From: Syntrophobacter sp. SbD2
GTDB taxonomy: Bacteria; Desulfobacterota; Binatia; UBA9968
DNA: 46,054 bases
Reading direction: 5' to 3'
NCBI GenBank assembly: GCA_945889495.1
Contig: CAMDBU010000023.1
Span: 1 to 46,054, forward strand
The position numbers and the translations under genes were made by a program. The first letter of the stretch is position 1, and each line of letters begins with the position of its first letter. This document shows, piece by piece, positions 16,949 through 28,313 of this stretch. A model generated the notes under the pieces. That model worked only from the letters and a program-made list of their open reading frames with translations, made no database searches and was not told where the DNA came from.

Positions 16949-17455
16949 ATGCAGCGCGACCCTGGCGCTGGTCCATTGGTGAGCTTGATCTGTCTCTCAG
17001 TGTTTGCCGTGGTGTTTATCGTTTACACGACGCGCTATTTGCCCGATCCGGTGGCGACTCATTTTGGCGCGGGCAATCAGGCCAATGGCTCGATGAGCCG
17101 CGATGGCTATCTGCTGTTCATGCTGGCGTTCCTAATCGGTATCTCGGCCTGCGTCAGCCTCGCCGTCGGCATCTTGCCGCGCAAGTATCCGCACTGGACC
17201 AATGTGCCCAACCGCGACTACTGGCTGGCGCCGGCGCGCCGCGACGAGTCGTTGAACTATCTATCGGCCCATGGCAAACGGCTCGGCTGTCTGATCGTCA
17301 TGATGATGCTCGGCATGCACTACGTGATACTTAAGGCCAATGCGGTGCAACCGCCGACGTTGCCGGCGCCGGCTTTCACGGCGGTGCTGTTCGGTTTCGC
17401 CCTGGCGCTGGTCTGGTGGATCGTGCGGCTGTATCGGAGATTTCCGAAAAGATGA
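16949..17455 (+). CDS. DUF1648 domain membrane protein
   Basis: 168 residues from the ATG at 16949, chosen because AAGGAGGGCAAG precedes it directly; an ATG 13 codons upstream lacks a ribosome site. Four membrane segments lie at about 10-30, 58-78, 110-128 and 138-156. The DUF1648 motif is in the first loop (TRYLPDPVATHFGAGNQANG). DUF1648 proteins are uncharacterised; some resemble the immunity protein SdpI. No partner toxin gene is adjacent. Confidence 0.78.
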   Translation: MQRDPGAGPLVSLICLSVFAVVFIVYTTRYLPDPVATHFGAGNQANGSMSRDGYLLFMLAFLIGISACVSLAVGILPRKYPHWTNVPNRDYWLAPARRDESLNYLSAHGKRLGCLIVMMMLGMHYVILKANAVQPPTLPAPAFTAVLFGFALALVWWIVRLYRRFPKR

Positions 17456-17460
17456 TCTCA

Positions 17461-17623
17461 CCACAGAGGGCACAGAGTTCACAGAGAAGAGGTTTCGGAA
17501 TATCTCTCGCAAAGGCGCTAAGGTCGCAAAGGTCGGAGAATTGGAATTACAATGACGGCTTATGATTTTAACCATTTTCTTCCGAACTTGGCGTCTTTGC
17601 GCCTTGGCGAGAGGAATATCCGA
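17461..17623. repeat. long inverted repeat after the DUF1648 gene
   Basis: Left arm at about 17496-17540 (CGGAATATCTCTCGCAAAGG, then CGCAAAGGTCGGAGAA) faces the right arm at 17577-17623 (TTCCGAACTTGGCGTCTTTG, then GCGAGAGGAATATCCG), over 40 bp with mismatches. A half arm (ACCACAGAGGGCACAGAG) precedes it. It is the same element as at 35697-35814. Confidence 0.75.
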
Positions 17624-17798
17624 TTCTGAATTGGTTCGGTATTCTGACATCTGCGCAAGTCGCGCCAATTGTCGGCTATAGTAGTACCGAGTTTCACAGA
17701 GTAGATGATTCGGGATCGCGTAGGGGCGACCGGCGGTCGCCCTTTGGTGCTTCACGGCAAAGCGGGAAAACTGCCGAGGGTTGTCTTCAGCAGAGTAA
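17624..17798. other. intergenic region before tag
   Basis: No gene. It contains a GC-rich hairpin, GGGCGACCGGCGGTCGCCC (17725-17743), which could end transcription entering from the repeat or fold in the tag leader. I see no SOS operator of the CTGT-N8-ACAG or GAAC-N4-GTTC types. Confidence 0.4.
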
Positions 17799-18404
17799 AT
17801 GATGAAAGGTTTCGTTAACAAAAACCGCTGTCCCTGGGTCGACATGTCCAAGCCGGACTATGTCGCGTACCACGACCGCGAGTGGGGCGTGCCGGTGCAT
17901 GACGACCGGGTGATTTTCGAGTTTCTCACCTTGGAAGCGGCTCAGGCGGGGCTGAGTTGGTACACCGTGTTGCGCAAGCGTGAAGCTTACCGGGAAGCCT
18001 TCGCAGGCTTCGATGCACAGAAGGTCGCGCGCTACGGCAACAAACAGGTCGAAGCGTTGCTGCAAAATCCCGGCATCATTCGCAACCGCTTGAAGATTCA
18101 TGCGGCGGTCAGCAATGCCGGTAAATTCTTGGAAGTACGAAACGAGTTCGGCAGCTTCGACGCCTACATCTGGCGCTTCGTCGGCGGTAAACCGCTGGTC
18201 AATCGTTTGAAGACGCTAAAAGATTATCCCGCCACCAGCCGCGAGTCGGACGCCTTGAGCAAGGATTTGAAACAGCGCGGCTTCAAGTTCGTCGGCTCGA
18301 CGATTATCTACGCTCATATGCAAGCCACCGGCATGGTCAACGATCATATTGAGAGCTGTTTCCGCCGGCAGCCGATCATTGGCGACTATCGCCCGCGCCG
18401 CTAG
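17799..18404 (+). CDS. tag: DNA-3-methyladenine glycosylase I
   Basis: 201 residues. It excises 3-methyladenine from alkylated DNA, starting base excision repair. Zinc-binding residues are C11, H25 (RCPWVDM and YHDREWGVP), H183 and C187 (NDHIESCF). The conserved FLTLEAAQAGLSW holds catalytic-site E47 and W54. The C-terminus has RGFKFVGSTIIYAHMQATGM. All expected residues are present and the length is normal. dnaE2 follows 71 bp downstream on the same strand, so the two may form a DNA-damage unit. A second ATG at 17802 is an equal start candidate. Confidence 0.95.
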   Translation: MMKGFVNKNRCPWVDMSKPDYVAYHDREWGVPVHDDRVIFEFLTLEAAQAGLSWYTVLRKREAYREAFAGFDAQKVARYGNKQVEALLQNPGIIRNRLKIHAAVSNAGKFLEVRNEFGSFDAYIWRFVGGKPLVNRLKTLKDYPATSRESDALSKDLKQRGFKFVGSTIIYAHMQATGMVNDHIESCFRRQPIIGDYRPRR

Positions 18405-18475
18405 CCAGCCGGCGTTCTCCGTTCAACCACGGTAGTTGACTCTGCTCCTATCTCTGTTCGATACTTCCAAGTCCG

Positions 18476-21601
<3,126 letters not shown>

Positions 21602-21793
21602 AGAGAATTGGCCGCAAAGAACGCAAAGGGCACAAAAAAAGAATCATGATGTGTAGGATGGGTTGAGTTGCGACGAAACCCATCGTCTTTGCGTTGTTGA
21701 CTCGGAGCCGCATGGGTTTCGCTTCGCTCTACCCATCCTACGTACTTAGATTCGACTTTCACTGAAATCCACCGCTGGTCAGCTTCGGACATA
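21602..21793. repeat. repeat-filled gap after dnaE2
   Basis: A single arm of the CGCAAAGAACGCAAAGGGCAC type lies at 21612-21638. At 21653-21743 is a full inverted repeat: GTAGGATGGGT and CGACGAAACCCATCG facing CATGGGTTTCGCTTCGCTC and ACCCATCCTACG. Translated, this family gives MGRAQRNP-like peptides. No coding frame. Confidence 0.65.
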
Positions 21794-21822
21794 TTGCAAA
21801 CCAGCGGCTTTGCGCTTACAAA
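21794..21822 (+). promoter_or_regulatory. candidate promoter of the sugar cluster
   Basis: TTGCAA (21794-21799), 17-base spacer, TACAAA (21817-21822): four of six matches in each box. It lies about 60 bases before the first glycosyltransferase codon and beyond the repeat, so it is well placed to drive the operon. Confidence 0.35.
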
Positions 21823-21881
21823 AATACTGATCCGAAAAATCGGTTTGCGCTCGGATACTGTTTCGCTGCCCGTTCCACGTA

Positions 21882-22637
21882 ATGGCTAACTTAAGACGTC
21901 GCTTGGATTCCCTATTGGGTTCGTTCCGTGGGCCGTTGCCCTTCGGGGTGAATCTGGCCGGATATTTGACCGGGGAATTTGGCGTGGCGGAGTCGGCCCG
22001 GGCTTTCGCTCGCGCTCTGGGTTCCGCGTCCGTGCCCTACGTTCTCAACAGCGTCGATGCCCAGTTTCATTGGTCGCGCCCCGGCGAATTGGCGAGCGCC
22101 AAGGACAATCCCTATCGGTTCAACTTGATCCACGTCAACGCCGCTGATGTGCGCAAGTTCTTCAAGCGCAAAGGCCATGGCTATCGGCGTGGCCACTACA
22201 ACATCGGTTTGTGGTATTGGGAGGTGCCGGAATTTCCCAAACGGTGGCGCTCGCGCTTTGATTATTTCCAAGAGATCTGGGTGACCAGCCATTTCGGCGC
22301 CGAAGCGGTGGCGAAAGTAGCGCCGATCCCGGTGCGCCGCATGCCCTATCCGTTTCCCCAGGGTGACCCAACCATCAGCCCGGATCGGCAACGCTTTTGG
22401 TTGCCGGAACAAAGCTATATATTTCTCTTCAATTTCGATTTCGCCAGCGTGGTGGAACGCAAGAACCCGATGGCGTTGGTGCGCGCCTTCGCCAAAGCTT
22501 TCGGCAAAAATGACGACGCGCTTCTGGTCATCAAGTCGATCAACGCCCATAGCGCGCGGCAAACCTGGTTGGAACTGAAGCAAGCCGTGCAGGGGCTGAA
22601 AATCCGCCTGATCGACGAATATATGGATCGCCAATAA
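21882..22637 (+). CDS. glycosyltransferase (GT4-like), N-terminal part before an in-frame stop
   Basis: 251 residues. GT-B N-terminal domain: LAGYLTGEFGVAESARAFARAL, then YNIGLWYWEVPEFPKRW, EIWVTSHF and NFDFASVVERKNPMALVRAF. It stops at a TAA (22635-22637) directly after IRLIDEYMDRQ, while the same frame continues with LMASADCYVSLHRSEG, the expected next segment of this family. It therefore lacks the donor-binding half and should be inactive alone. The stop arises by one base change from GAA or CAA. First gene of the sugar operon. A nonsense mutation, a sequencing error or programmed readthrough are all possible. Confidence 0.75.
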   Translation: MANLRRRLDSLLGSFRGPLPFGVNLAGYLTGEFGVAESARAFARALGSASVPYVLNSVDAQFHWSRPGELASAKDNPYRFNLIHVNAADVRKFFKRKGHGYRRGHYNIGLWYWEVPEFPKRWRSRFDYFQEIWVTSHFGAEAVAKVAPIPVRRMPYPFPQGDPTISPDRQRFWLPEQSYIFLFNFDFASVVERKNPMALVRAFAKAFGKNDDALLVIKSINAHSARQTWLELKQAVQGLKIRLIDEYMDRQ

Positions 22638-22640
22638 TTT

Positions 22641-23042
22641 TTGACCTTGATGGCGAGCGCCGACTGTTACGTGTCGTTGCACCGTTCCGAAGGGCTGGGG
22701 TTGGGCTTGGCCGAAGCGATGGCGATGGCTAAACCGGTGATCGCTACCGGCTGGTCGGGCAACATGGATTTCATGACCGCCGCCAATAGTTATCTGGTTA
22801 ACTACCGGCTGGTGGAATTGACCGAAGACCATCAGCCGTACCGCAAGGGCAGCTCCTGGGCCGATCCTGATGTCGACCAAGCCGCCGAACTTATGCGGTT
22901 GGTCTATGGCGATCGTGAGGCCGCGGCGGCGACGGGCAGGCGGGCGGCCCAAGAGTTGGCGGAAAAATTTTCTCCGGCGGCCACCGGTGCGGCCATCGCC
23001 GCACGGTTGGCTGAGATTGGCAAAAGTGCCGCATCCCGCTAA
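22641..23042 (+). CDS. glycosyltransferase (GT4-like), C-terminal part after the in-frame stop
   Basis: 133 codons in the same frame as the preceding fragment, beginning right after the TAA. It contains the GT4 donor-site motif SEGLGLGLAEAMAMAKPVIATGW (E-x7-E form) and a C-terminal helix region (ELAEKFSPAATGAAIAARL). TTG at 22641 or ATG at 22650 could restart translation, but no ribosome site is visible. Together the two fragments make a normal single protein of about 386 residues, so this is best read as one gene broken by a nonsense codon. Confidence 0.6.
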   Translation: MTLMASADCYVSLHRSEGLGLGLAEAMAMAKPVIATGWSGNMDFMTAANSYLVNYRLVELTEDHQPYRKGSSWADPDVDQAAELMRLVYGDREAAAATGRRAAQELAEKFSPAATGAAIAARLAEIGKSAASR

Positions 23043-23123
23043 TAATCTATATCGCGTGAAGCGAGCGTGTTGGCGCCCCAGCTCACGCCAGCTCGGTGGC
23101 ACAGGGAACTTGAGGATGGATCG

Positions 23124-23894
23124 ATGAAAGTTGTCATTCTGGCCGGCGGTCTCGGCACCCGGCTCAGCGAAGAAACCGCGGTGATACCCAAACCGATGGT
23201 CGAGATCGGCGGCCGGCCGATGGTTTGGCATATCATGAAGCACTATAGCCACTACGGCTTCAATGAATTTTTTCTCGCCCTCGGCTACAAGAGCCACGAT
23301 TTCAAGCGCTACTTCTTGGAACAGATCTATGCCGATGGTAGCTTGACGCTGGCGCTCAAGGAGCGGCGCATCGAGCCCCACGACACCCATGCCGAGGATT
23401 GGACCGTGCACTTGATGGAAACCGGGCTCAACACGATCACCGGCGGCCGGTTGAAAAGGCTGGCCGGTTCTCTGCGCGACGGCACCTTCATGATGACTTA
23501 CGGCGATGGAGTTTCCAATGTGAATCTCGGCGAGCTGCTCAAGTTTCATCGCGCCCATGGCAAGCTCGCGACGGTCACCGCGGTGCGCCCGCCGGCGCGC
23601 TTCGGCGGCCTGGAATTCGACGGCGACCGGGTCGCAAGGTTTTCCGAAAAGCCGCAGACCGGCGAGGGCTGGATCAACGGCGGATTTTTCGTCCTTGAGC
23701 CCAAGGTGCTCGATTATATCGACGGCGATGCCACTCACTGGGAAAAGGAGCCGCTTGAACGGCTCGCGGCGGAGGGGCAACTGATGGCCTATCGCCACGA
23801 AGAGTTTTGGCAATGCATGGACACGCTGCGCGATAAACGTTTACTTGAAAGTCTCTGGGAGAAGGGCGAGCCGCCGTGGAAAGTATGGCGCTAG
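23124..23894 (+). CDS. rfbF: glucose-1-phosphate cytidylyltransferase
   Basis: 256 residues from the ATG at 23124, with GAGGATGGA upstream. It makes CDP-glucose from CTP and glucose 1-phosphate. Signature nucleotide-binding motif [11 protein letters not shown] (8-18) and [18 protein letters not shown], then [11 protein letters not shown] and [11 protein letters not shown]. Length matches the family (about 257). This is the committing step of the CDP-6-deoxyhexose pathway. Its 3' end overlaps the start of the dehydratase gene, so the two are translated together. Confidence 0.95.
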   Translation: MKVVILAGGLGTRLSEETAVIPKPMVEIGGRPMVWHIMKHYSHYGFNEFFLALGYKSHDFKRYFLEQIYADGSLTLALKERRIEPHDTHAEDWTVHLMETGLNTITGGRLKRLAGSLRDGTFMMTYGDGVSNVNLGELLKFHRAHGKLATVTAVRPPARFGGLEFDGDRVARFSEKPQTGEGWINGGFFVLEPKVLDYIDGDATHWEKEPLERLAAEGQLMAYRHEEFWQCMDTLRDKRLLESLWEKGEPPWKVWR

Positions 23895-24871
23895 ATAATT
23901 TTTGGCGCGACCGGCCAACCTTGGTCACTGGTGCAACCGGCTTGGTCGGCGGCTGGCTGGTAGCGCGGCTGATCGCCGCCGGCGCCGACGTCGTCTGTCT
24001 GGTGCGCGACTGGGTGCCGCAGAGTAAACTCGCCGCCGACCAGCTCATCGAAAAGGTGCGAGTCGTGCGCGGCGAAGTGCAAGACCAGAAGCTCATGGAG
24101 CGCTGTCTGGGCGAATACGAGATCGACACGGTGATCCATCTGGCGGCGCAGACCATCGTGACCATCGCCAACAATAATCCGATCTCAACCTTCGAATCGA
24201 ATATCGCCGGCAGCTGGGCTTTGTTGGACGCCTGTCGGCGCAGCCCGACGGTCAAGCAGATCGTCCTGGCATCGTCGGACAAGGCGTACGGCGACTCGGA
24301 GACCTTGCCTTACGATGAGGCGACGCCCTTGCAAGGACGCCACCCCTATGATGTGAGCAAAAGCTGCGCCGATCTGCTCGCCCAATGTTACGCGGAAACT
24401 TACCGGCTGCCGGTGACGATCACCCGGTGCGGCAATTTCTACGGCGGCGGCGATCTCAATTGGAACCGCATCGTGCCGGGCACGATCCGCTCAGTGCTGC
24501 GCGGCCAGCGGCCGGTGATCCGCACCGACGGCCACTATGTCCGCGACTATTTTTACGTCGAGGACGGCGCGGCGACTTACATGCAATTGGCCGAGGCGAT
24601 GGCCGGCGATGTCTCGCTGCATGGCCAGGCGTTTAATTTTTCCAACGAAAGTCAGGTGTCGGTGCTCGACCTGGTCAACAAAATCTTGGCGCTTATGGGC
24701 AGCGATCTCCAGCCGGAGGTTCGTAACCAAGCGTCCAATGAGATCCGCCATCAATACTTGAGCGCGGCTAAAGCGAAAAAACTATTGGACTGGCACCCCA
24801 TCTTCACCTTGGACCAAGGCTTGGCGCGTACGGTGGATTGGTATCGGACTTTTCTTGGGAGCGGCGCGTGA
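23885..24871 (+). CDS. rfbG: CDP-glucose 4,6-dehydratase
   Basis: 328 residues from the ATG at 23885, inside the end of rfbF; a GTG at 23876 is the alternative. It converts CDP-glucose to CDP-4-keto-6-deoxyglucose. Extended SDR with the NAD motif GATGLVG (16-22), ASSDKAYG and Y155-x3-K159 (YDVSK); [17 protein letters not shown] is typical of RfbG. The product feeds the methyltransferase, epimerase and reductase encoded next. Its stop overlaps the next GTG start. Confidence 0.94.
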   Translation: MALDNFWRDRPTLVTGATGLVGGWLVARLIAAGADVVCLVRDWVPQSKLAADQLIEKVRVVRGEVQDQKLMERCLGEYEIDTVIHLAAQTIVTIANNNPISTFESNIAGSWALLDACRRSPTVKQIVLASSDKAYGDSETLPYDEATPLQGRHPYDVSKSCADLLAQCYAETYRLPVTITRCGNFYGGGDLNWNRIVPGTIRSVLRGQRPVIRTDGHYVRDYFYVEDGAATYMQLAEAMAGDVSLHGQAFNFSNESQVSVLDLVNKILALMGSDLQPEVRNQASNEIRHQYLSAAKAKKLLDWHPIFTLDQGLARTVDWYRTFLGSGA

Positions 24872-26097
24872 AACCAGCCATTGATTCCTGCCGCTCCTGT
24901 GGTTCGGCCGATCTGGTCTCGGTGCTCGATCTCGGCGCTACGCCGCTGGCCAATTCGCTGGTTGCGCCGGCCAGCCGCGATGAAGTTGAAGCGCGCTATC
25001 CGTTGGAGTTGCTGTTTTGCCAAGGCTGTGCGCTGGCGCAAATTAGCCAAACCGTCGCCCCCGAATTGCTCTTTCGCGACTACGTCTATTTTTCCTCCTA
25101 CTCGGAGACCATGCTGCAACATGCCCGGGAGAGCGCCGCCGCGTTGATCGAACAGCGCAAGTTGAACCGCGACAGCCTAGTCGTCGAGATCGCCAGCAAC
25201 GACGGCTACCTGCTGAAAAATTTCTTGGCCGCTGGCGTCCCCAGTCTCGGCATCGAGCCGGCGCAGAACATCGCCCGCGCTGCCCGCGCCAACGGGATTC
25301 CGACGATTGGTGAATTCTTCAATGCTGAGTTGGCGGCGCAATTGGTCACCGAGGGTAAACGCGCCGATGTGATCTTGGCCAATAACGTCATGGCCCATGT
25401 GCCGGACATCAACGGCGTCGTGGCCGGCATTAAGCGGCTGCTCAAACCCGGCGGCGTGCTGGTCATGGAAACCCCTTACGTCAGGGACATGATCGATGGG
25501 TTGGAGTTTGACACGATTTATCACGAACATGTCTTTTACTATTCCTTGACGGCATTGGAGAGTTTATTCCGCCGTCACGGTTTGACCGCTCTCGCGGTTG
25601 AGCGGTTACCAATTCATGGCGGCTCTTTGCGCGTCACCGTTGGCTCCGACGGCGCGGCTGGGGATGCAAGTGCGGCGGCGCTACTCGATGAAGAGCGTGC
25701 CCTTGGCATTGGCCAGCGGGCGTATTACCGGCAATTCGCCGATCAGGTAATTCGTCTGGGAAAAGAGCTCAAGAATTTTCTCACCGATCTCAAAGCCCAG
25801 GGCAAAACCATCGCCGCCTACGGCGCCTCGGCGAAAGGCAGCACTCTGCTCAACGTGTTCGGGATCGGCGCCGAGCTGATCGATTTCGTCGTCGATCGCA
25901 GTCCACACAAGCAGGGGCAGTTGACTCCCGGCACCCATTTGCCGATCTATCCGCCCGAGCGGCTGATCGAGTGCCGGCCAGATTATGTCTTAATGCTGAC
26001 CTGGAATTTCGCCGACGAAATTCTCGCCCAGCAGGCGGAGTTTCGCGCCCAGGGCGGCCGGTTTATTATTCCGGTGCCCAAATTAACCGTCGTATGA
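24868..26097 (+). CDS. sugar C-methyltransferase, TylCIII-like
   Basis: 409 residues from the GTG overlapping the previous stop (GTGA), with GGGAG upstream. It has the three-part layout of NDP-sugar C-3-methyltransferases: an N-terminal zinc site (C8, C11, C51, C54: CRSC and CQGC), a SAM-binding core with [12 protein letters not shown] (106-117), the [11 protein letters not shown] active-site motif, and a C-terminal domain ([17 protein letters not shown]). It probably adds a methyl group at C-3 next to the 4-keto group of the CDP sugar. No 3-deoxygenase gene is nearby, so C-3 should keep its oxygen, giving a branched 6-deoxyhexose. Confidence 0.88.
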   Translation: MKPAIDSCRSCGSADLVSVLDLGATPLANSLVAPASRDEVEARYPLELLFCQGCALAQISQTVAPELLFRDYVYFSSYSETMLQHARESAAALIEQRKLNRDSLVVEIASNDGYLLKNFLAAGVPSLGIEPAQNIARAARANGIPTIGEFFNAELAAQLVTEGKRADVILANNVMAHVPDINGVVAGIKRLLKPGGVLVMETPYVRDMIDGLEFDTIYHEHVFYYSLTALESLFRRHGLTALAVERLPIHGGSLRVTVGSDGAAGDASAAALLDEERALGIGQRAYYRQFADQVIRLGKELKNFLTDLKAQGKTIAAYGASAKGSTLLNVFGIGAELIDFVVDRSPHKQGQLTPGTHLPIYPPERLIECRPDYVLMLTWNFADEILAQQAEFRAQGGRFIIPVPKLTVV

Positions 26098-26624
26098 TTT
26101 TTACTCCGACTTCGCTGCCAGGCGCCTATATTATCGAGCCGGAATTGCACGAAGACGAGCGCGGCGCGTTTGCCCGGACCTTTTGCCAAAACGAATTCAA
26201 GGAGCACGGACTCAAGGATCATTTCGTGCAGTGCAACATTTCCTACAACAAGAAAAAGGGCACGCTACGCGGCATGCACTACCAGGCGGCGCCCCATCAA
26301 GAGGCCAAACTGGTGCGCTGCACGGCGGGGGCGATTTACGATGTCATCGTCGACCTTCGTCCCGAATCATCCACCTATCGCCAGTGGACGGCGGTGGAGT
26401 TGACCGCGGCCAACCGCCGCGCCCTGTACGTCCCGGAAGGATTCGCCCACGGCTTTCAGACCCTGTGCGATGACAGCGAAGTGTTTTACCAGATGTCGGA
26501 GTTTTATCATCCGGAAAGCGCCCGGGGCCTTCGCTGGGATGATCCGGCGGTTCTAATCGCTTGGCCTGTCGGTCCGCGGACTATTTCAGCTAGAGACCAA
26601 GGCTACACAGAATTCCCAACATGA
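26094..26624 (+). CDS. rfbC: NDP-4-keto-6-deoxyhexose 3,5-epimerase (RfbC/RmlC-like)
   Basis: 176 residues, its ATG overlapping the previous stop. A cupin-fold epimerase: LRGMHYQAAPHQEAKLVRC (catalytic His), DVIVDLRPESSTY, LYVPEGFAHGFQTL and EVFYQMSEFYHP, where the last Tyr aligns with the RmlC catalytic Tyr and the preceding residue is Phe. It should epimerise C-3 and/or C-5 of the keto sugar, here most likely the CDP-linked one given its neighbours. Which carbon is changed cannot be settled. Coupled to the next gene by another ATGA. Confidence 0.9.
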   Translation: MIFTPTSLPGAYIIEPELHEDERGAFARTFCQNEFKEHGLKDHFVQCNISYNKKKGTLRGMHYQAAPHQEAKLVRCTAGAIYDVIVDLRPESSTYRQWTAVELTAANRRALYVPEGFAHGFQTLCDDSEVFYQMSEFYHPESARGLRWDDPAVLIAWPVGPRTISARDQGYTEFPT

Positions 26625-27541
26625 AAAGGGTCTTGGTTACAGGAGCCAGCGGATTCATTGGCCAACACTTGCTGCCTCACCTGACGGCGCGCGGTTTCGA
26701 AGTTCACGCGGTGCATTCGCAAACTGCGGCTGACAAAGAGGCCCATGCAGTTTCCCATTGTGCCGACCTGTTTGCCGCGTTGCGCGTGAAGGCTTTGTTC
26801 AAGGAGCTTAAACCATCACATTTGGTGCACTTGGCGTGGATCGCCACCCCTGGCATTTATCAAAATTCCTTGGAGAATTTACGCTGGGTACAAGCGAGCA
26901 TCGAAATTGCTCGGCAGTTTGTTGCCAATGGCGGGACTCGTATCGTTGGCATTGGTAGTTGCGCAGAATATGATTGGAGTGGCGGTTTGTGCTCTGAGGC
27001 GGCCACTCCAACAATTCCCAGCTCTCTGTACGGCGTTTGCAAGCTATCGGTCGGGAGCCTTTTGGCGGCGATGGCGAAGGAAACCGCGACCAGCGTGGCG
27101 TGGGCACGGCTGTTCTTTCCGTATGGTCCACGTGAACATTCGCAACGGCTGATTCCGTCCGTCATTCAGTCTTTGCTCCGCCAGGAAGCGGGCCGATGTA
27201 GTCTAGGTACGCAGATTCGAGATTACATTTTCGTTGATGACGTTGCGGGCGCTATTGCCGCGTTGCTCGAAAGCGATGTGAGTGGCCCGATCAACGTCGC
27301 TAGCGGGGTCGGGGTGTCGGTGCGGGACATTGTGACGAAGATCGCCACGATCATGGACCGCCCGGAGTTAATTCAATTGGGTGCGCTCAAACAATCCGTA
27401 CCAGAAGCTAATGAAATTGTCGGGGACGTTGCGCGACTGGTATCGGAGCTCCGCTGGACGCCTCAGTACAACTTGGAGCGCGGGTTGAAGACGACCATCG
27501 AATGGTGGCGCGAACATTACGACGGGAACGCAACAGTATGA
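26621..27541 (+). CDS. NAD(P)-dependent epimerase/dehydratase family sugar reductase
   Basis: 306 residues, start overlapping the preceding stop. Extended SDR with GASGFIG (8-14) and Y137-x3-K141 (YGVCK), plus LFFPYGPREH and RDYIFVDDVAGAIAAL. In this position it is expected to reduce the 4-keto group of the CDP sugar, similar to CDP-abequose/paratose synthases, and so finish the nucleotide sugar. An epimerase role is an alternative. The GC content and codon use look a little lower than in upstream genes, continuing through the next two genes. Confidence 0.83.
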   Translation: MKRVLVTGASGFIGQHLLPHLTARGFEVHAVHSQTAADKEAHAVSHCADLFAALRVKALFKELKPSHLVHLAWIATPGIYQNSLENLRWVQASIEIARQFVANGGTRIVGIGSCAEYDWSGGLCSEAATPTIPSSLYGVCKLSVGSLLAAMAKETATSVAWARLFFPYGPREHSQRLIPSVIQSLLRQEAGRCSLGTQIRDYIFVDDVAGAIAALLESDVSGPINVASGVGVSVRDIVTKIATIMDRPELIQLGALKQSVPEANEIVGDVARLVSELRWTPQYNLERGLKTTIEWWREHYDGNATV

Positions 27542-28302
27542 AAATTACGATCGATACTGATTCCAAAATCTTGCTCCATGAGCAGGACGGATCTACTCGC
27601 AGCATCGAGCTCTATTCGACTGAGGCATTTGAGCTGATTTCGCAGCAATGGCTAAAAATTGGCTGGAACCAAAAGTATCCATACATATTTAGCTGGATGG
27701 GGCGGCCGATCATTCAACTTCCCGAAGATATGATTCGCGCTCAGGAGGTCGTTTACCGGGTTAAGCCTGACGTTCTGATTGAAACCGGAGTGGCTCATGG
27801 TGGCTCGTTAATTTTCTATGCGAGCTTGTTTAAAGTGCTGGGGAGAGGACGAGTGATCGGTGTCGATATAGAGATTCGTCCGCATAACCGTCAAGCGATC
27901 GAGCGGCATGAAATGTTTCCGCTCATCACCTTGATCGAGGGCGATGCCGTCGCGGCCGCAACGGTCGCTCACGTAAAAGGCTTGGTCGCCCCTGGCGAAA
28001 CGGTTATGGTGATTCTGGACTCATGCCATACGAAAGATCATGTCGCACGGGAGCTCGATGCCTATAACGACTTGATCACGCCGGGTTCCTACATCGTTGC
28101 AACCGATGGCAGCATGAAGGATCTGTCTGATGTGCCGCGCGGTAATTTGCAGTGGCAGTCGGATAATCCCACCGCGGCGGCGATCGAATTCGCCGGCAAG
28201 CACAACGAGTTTATCCTAGAACAACCCGCGTGGCCGTTTAACGAAAGCGAATTGAAAAACAACATCACACACTGGCCGAGTGCCTGGCTTAGGCGTAAAT
28301 AG
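27538..28302 (+). CDS. CmcI-family (rhamnosyl O-methyltransferase-like) protein
   Basis: 254 residues, start overlapping the previous stop (ATGA). It matches the PF04989 family (cephalosporin hydroxylase CmcI and mycobacterial rhamnosyl O-methyltransferase). SAM site IETGVAHGGS (81-90), GVDIEIRPHN (108-117), metal-site ILDSCHTKDHV (159-169) and ATDGS (188-192). In a sugar cluster it most likely O-methylates the deoxyhexose, before or after transfer. It lies directly before a glycosyltransferase gene, which fits end-capping of a glycan. Confidence 0.85.
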   Translation: MKITIDTDSKILLHEQDGSTRSIELYSTEAFELISQQWLKIGWNQKYPYIFSWMGRPIIQLPEDMIRAQEVVYRVKPDVLIETGVAHGGSLIFYASLFKVLGRGRVIGVDIEIRPHNRQAIERHEMFPLITLIEGDAVAAATVAHVKGLVAPGETVMVILDSCHTKDHVARELDAYNDLITPGSYIVATDGSMKDLSDVPRGNLQWQSDNPTAAAIEFAGKHNEFILEQPAWPFNESELKNNITHWPSAWLRRK

Positions 28303-28313
28303 TTGGTAGTCAC

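Noticed and set aside
22635-22637. TAA in the glycosyltransferase as programmed readthrough
   Set aside because: The context CAA-TAA-TTT does not match a known strong readthrough signal and no stimulatory hairpin follows; a nonsense mutation is simpler.
21912-23813. Open frame of 633 codons on the minus strand across the glycosyltransferase and rfbF
   Set aside because: It runs antisense to two clearly recognised genes, has Gln/His/Arg-rich shadow composition, no recognised domain and no ribosome site. Long antisense frames are expected in GC-rich DNA.
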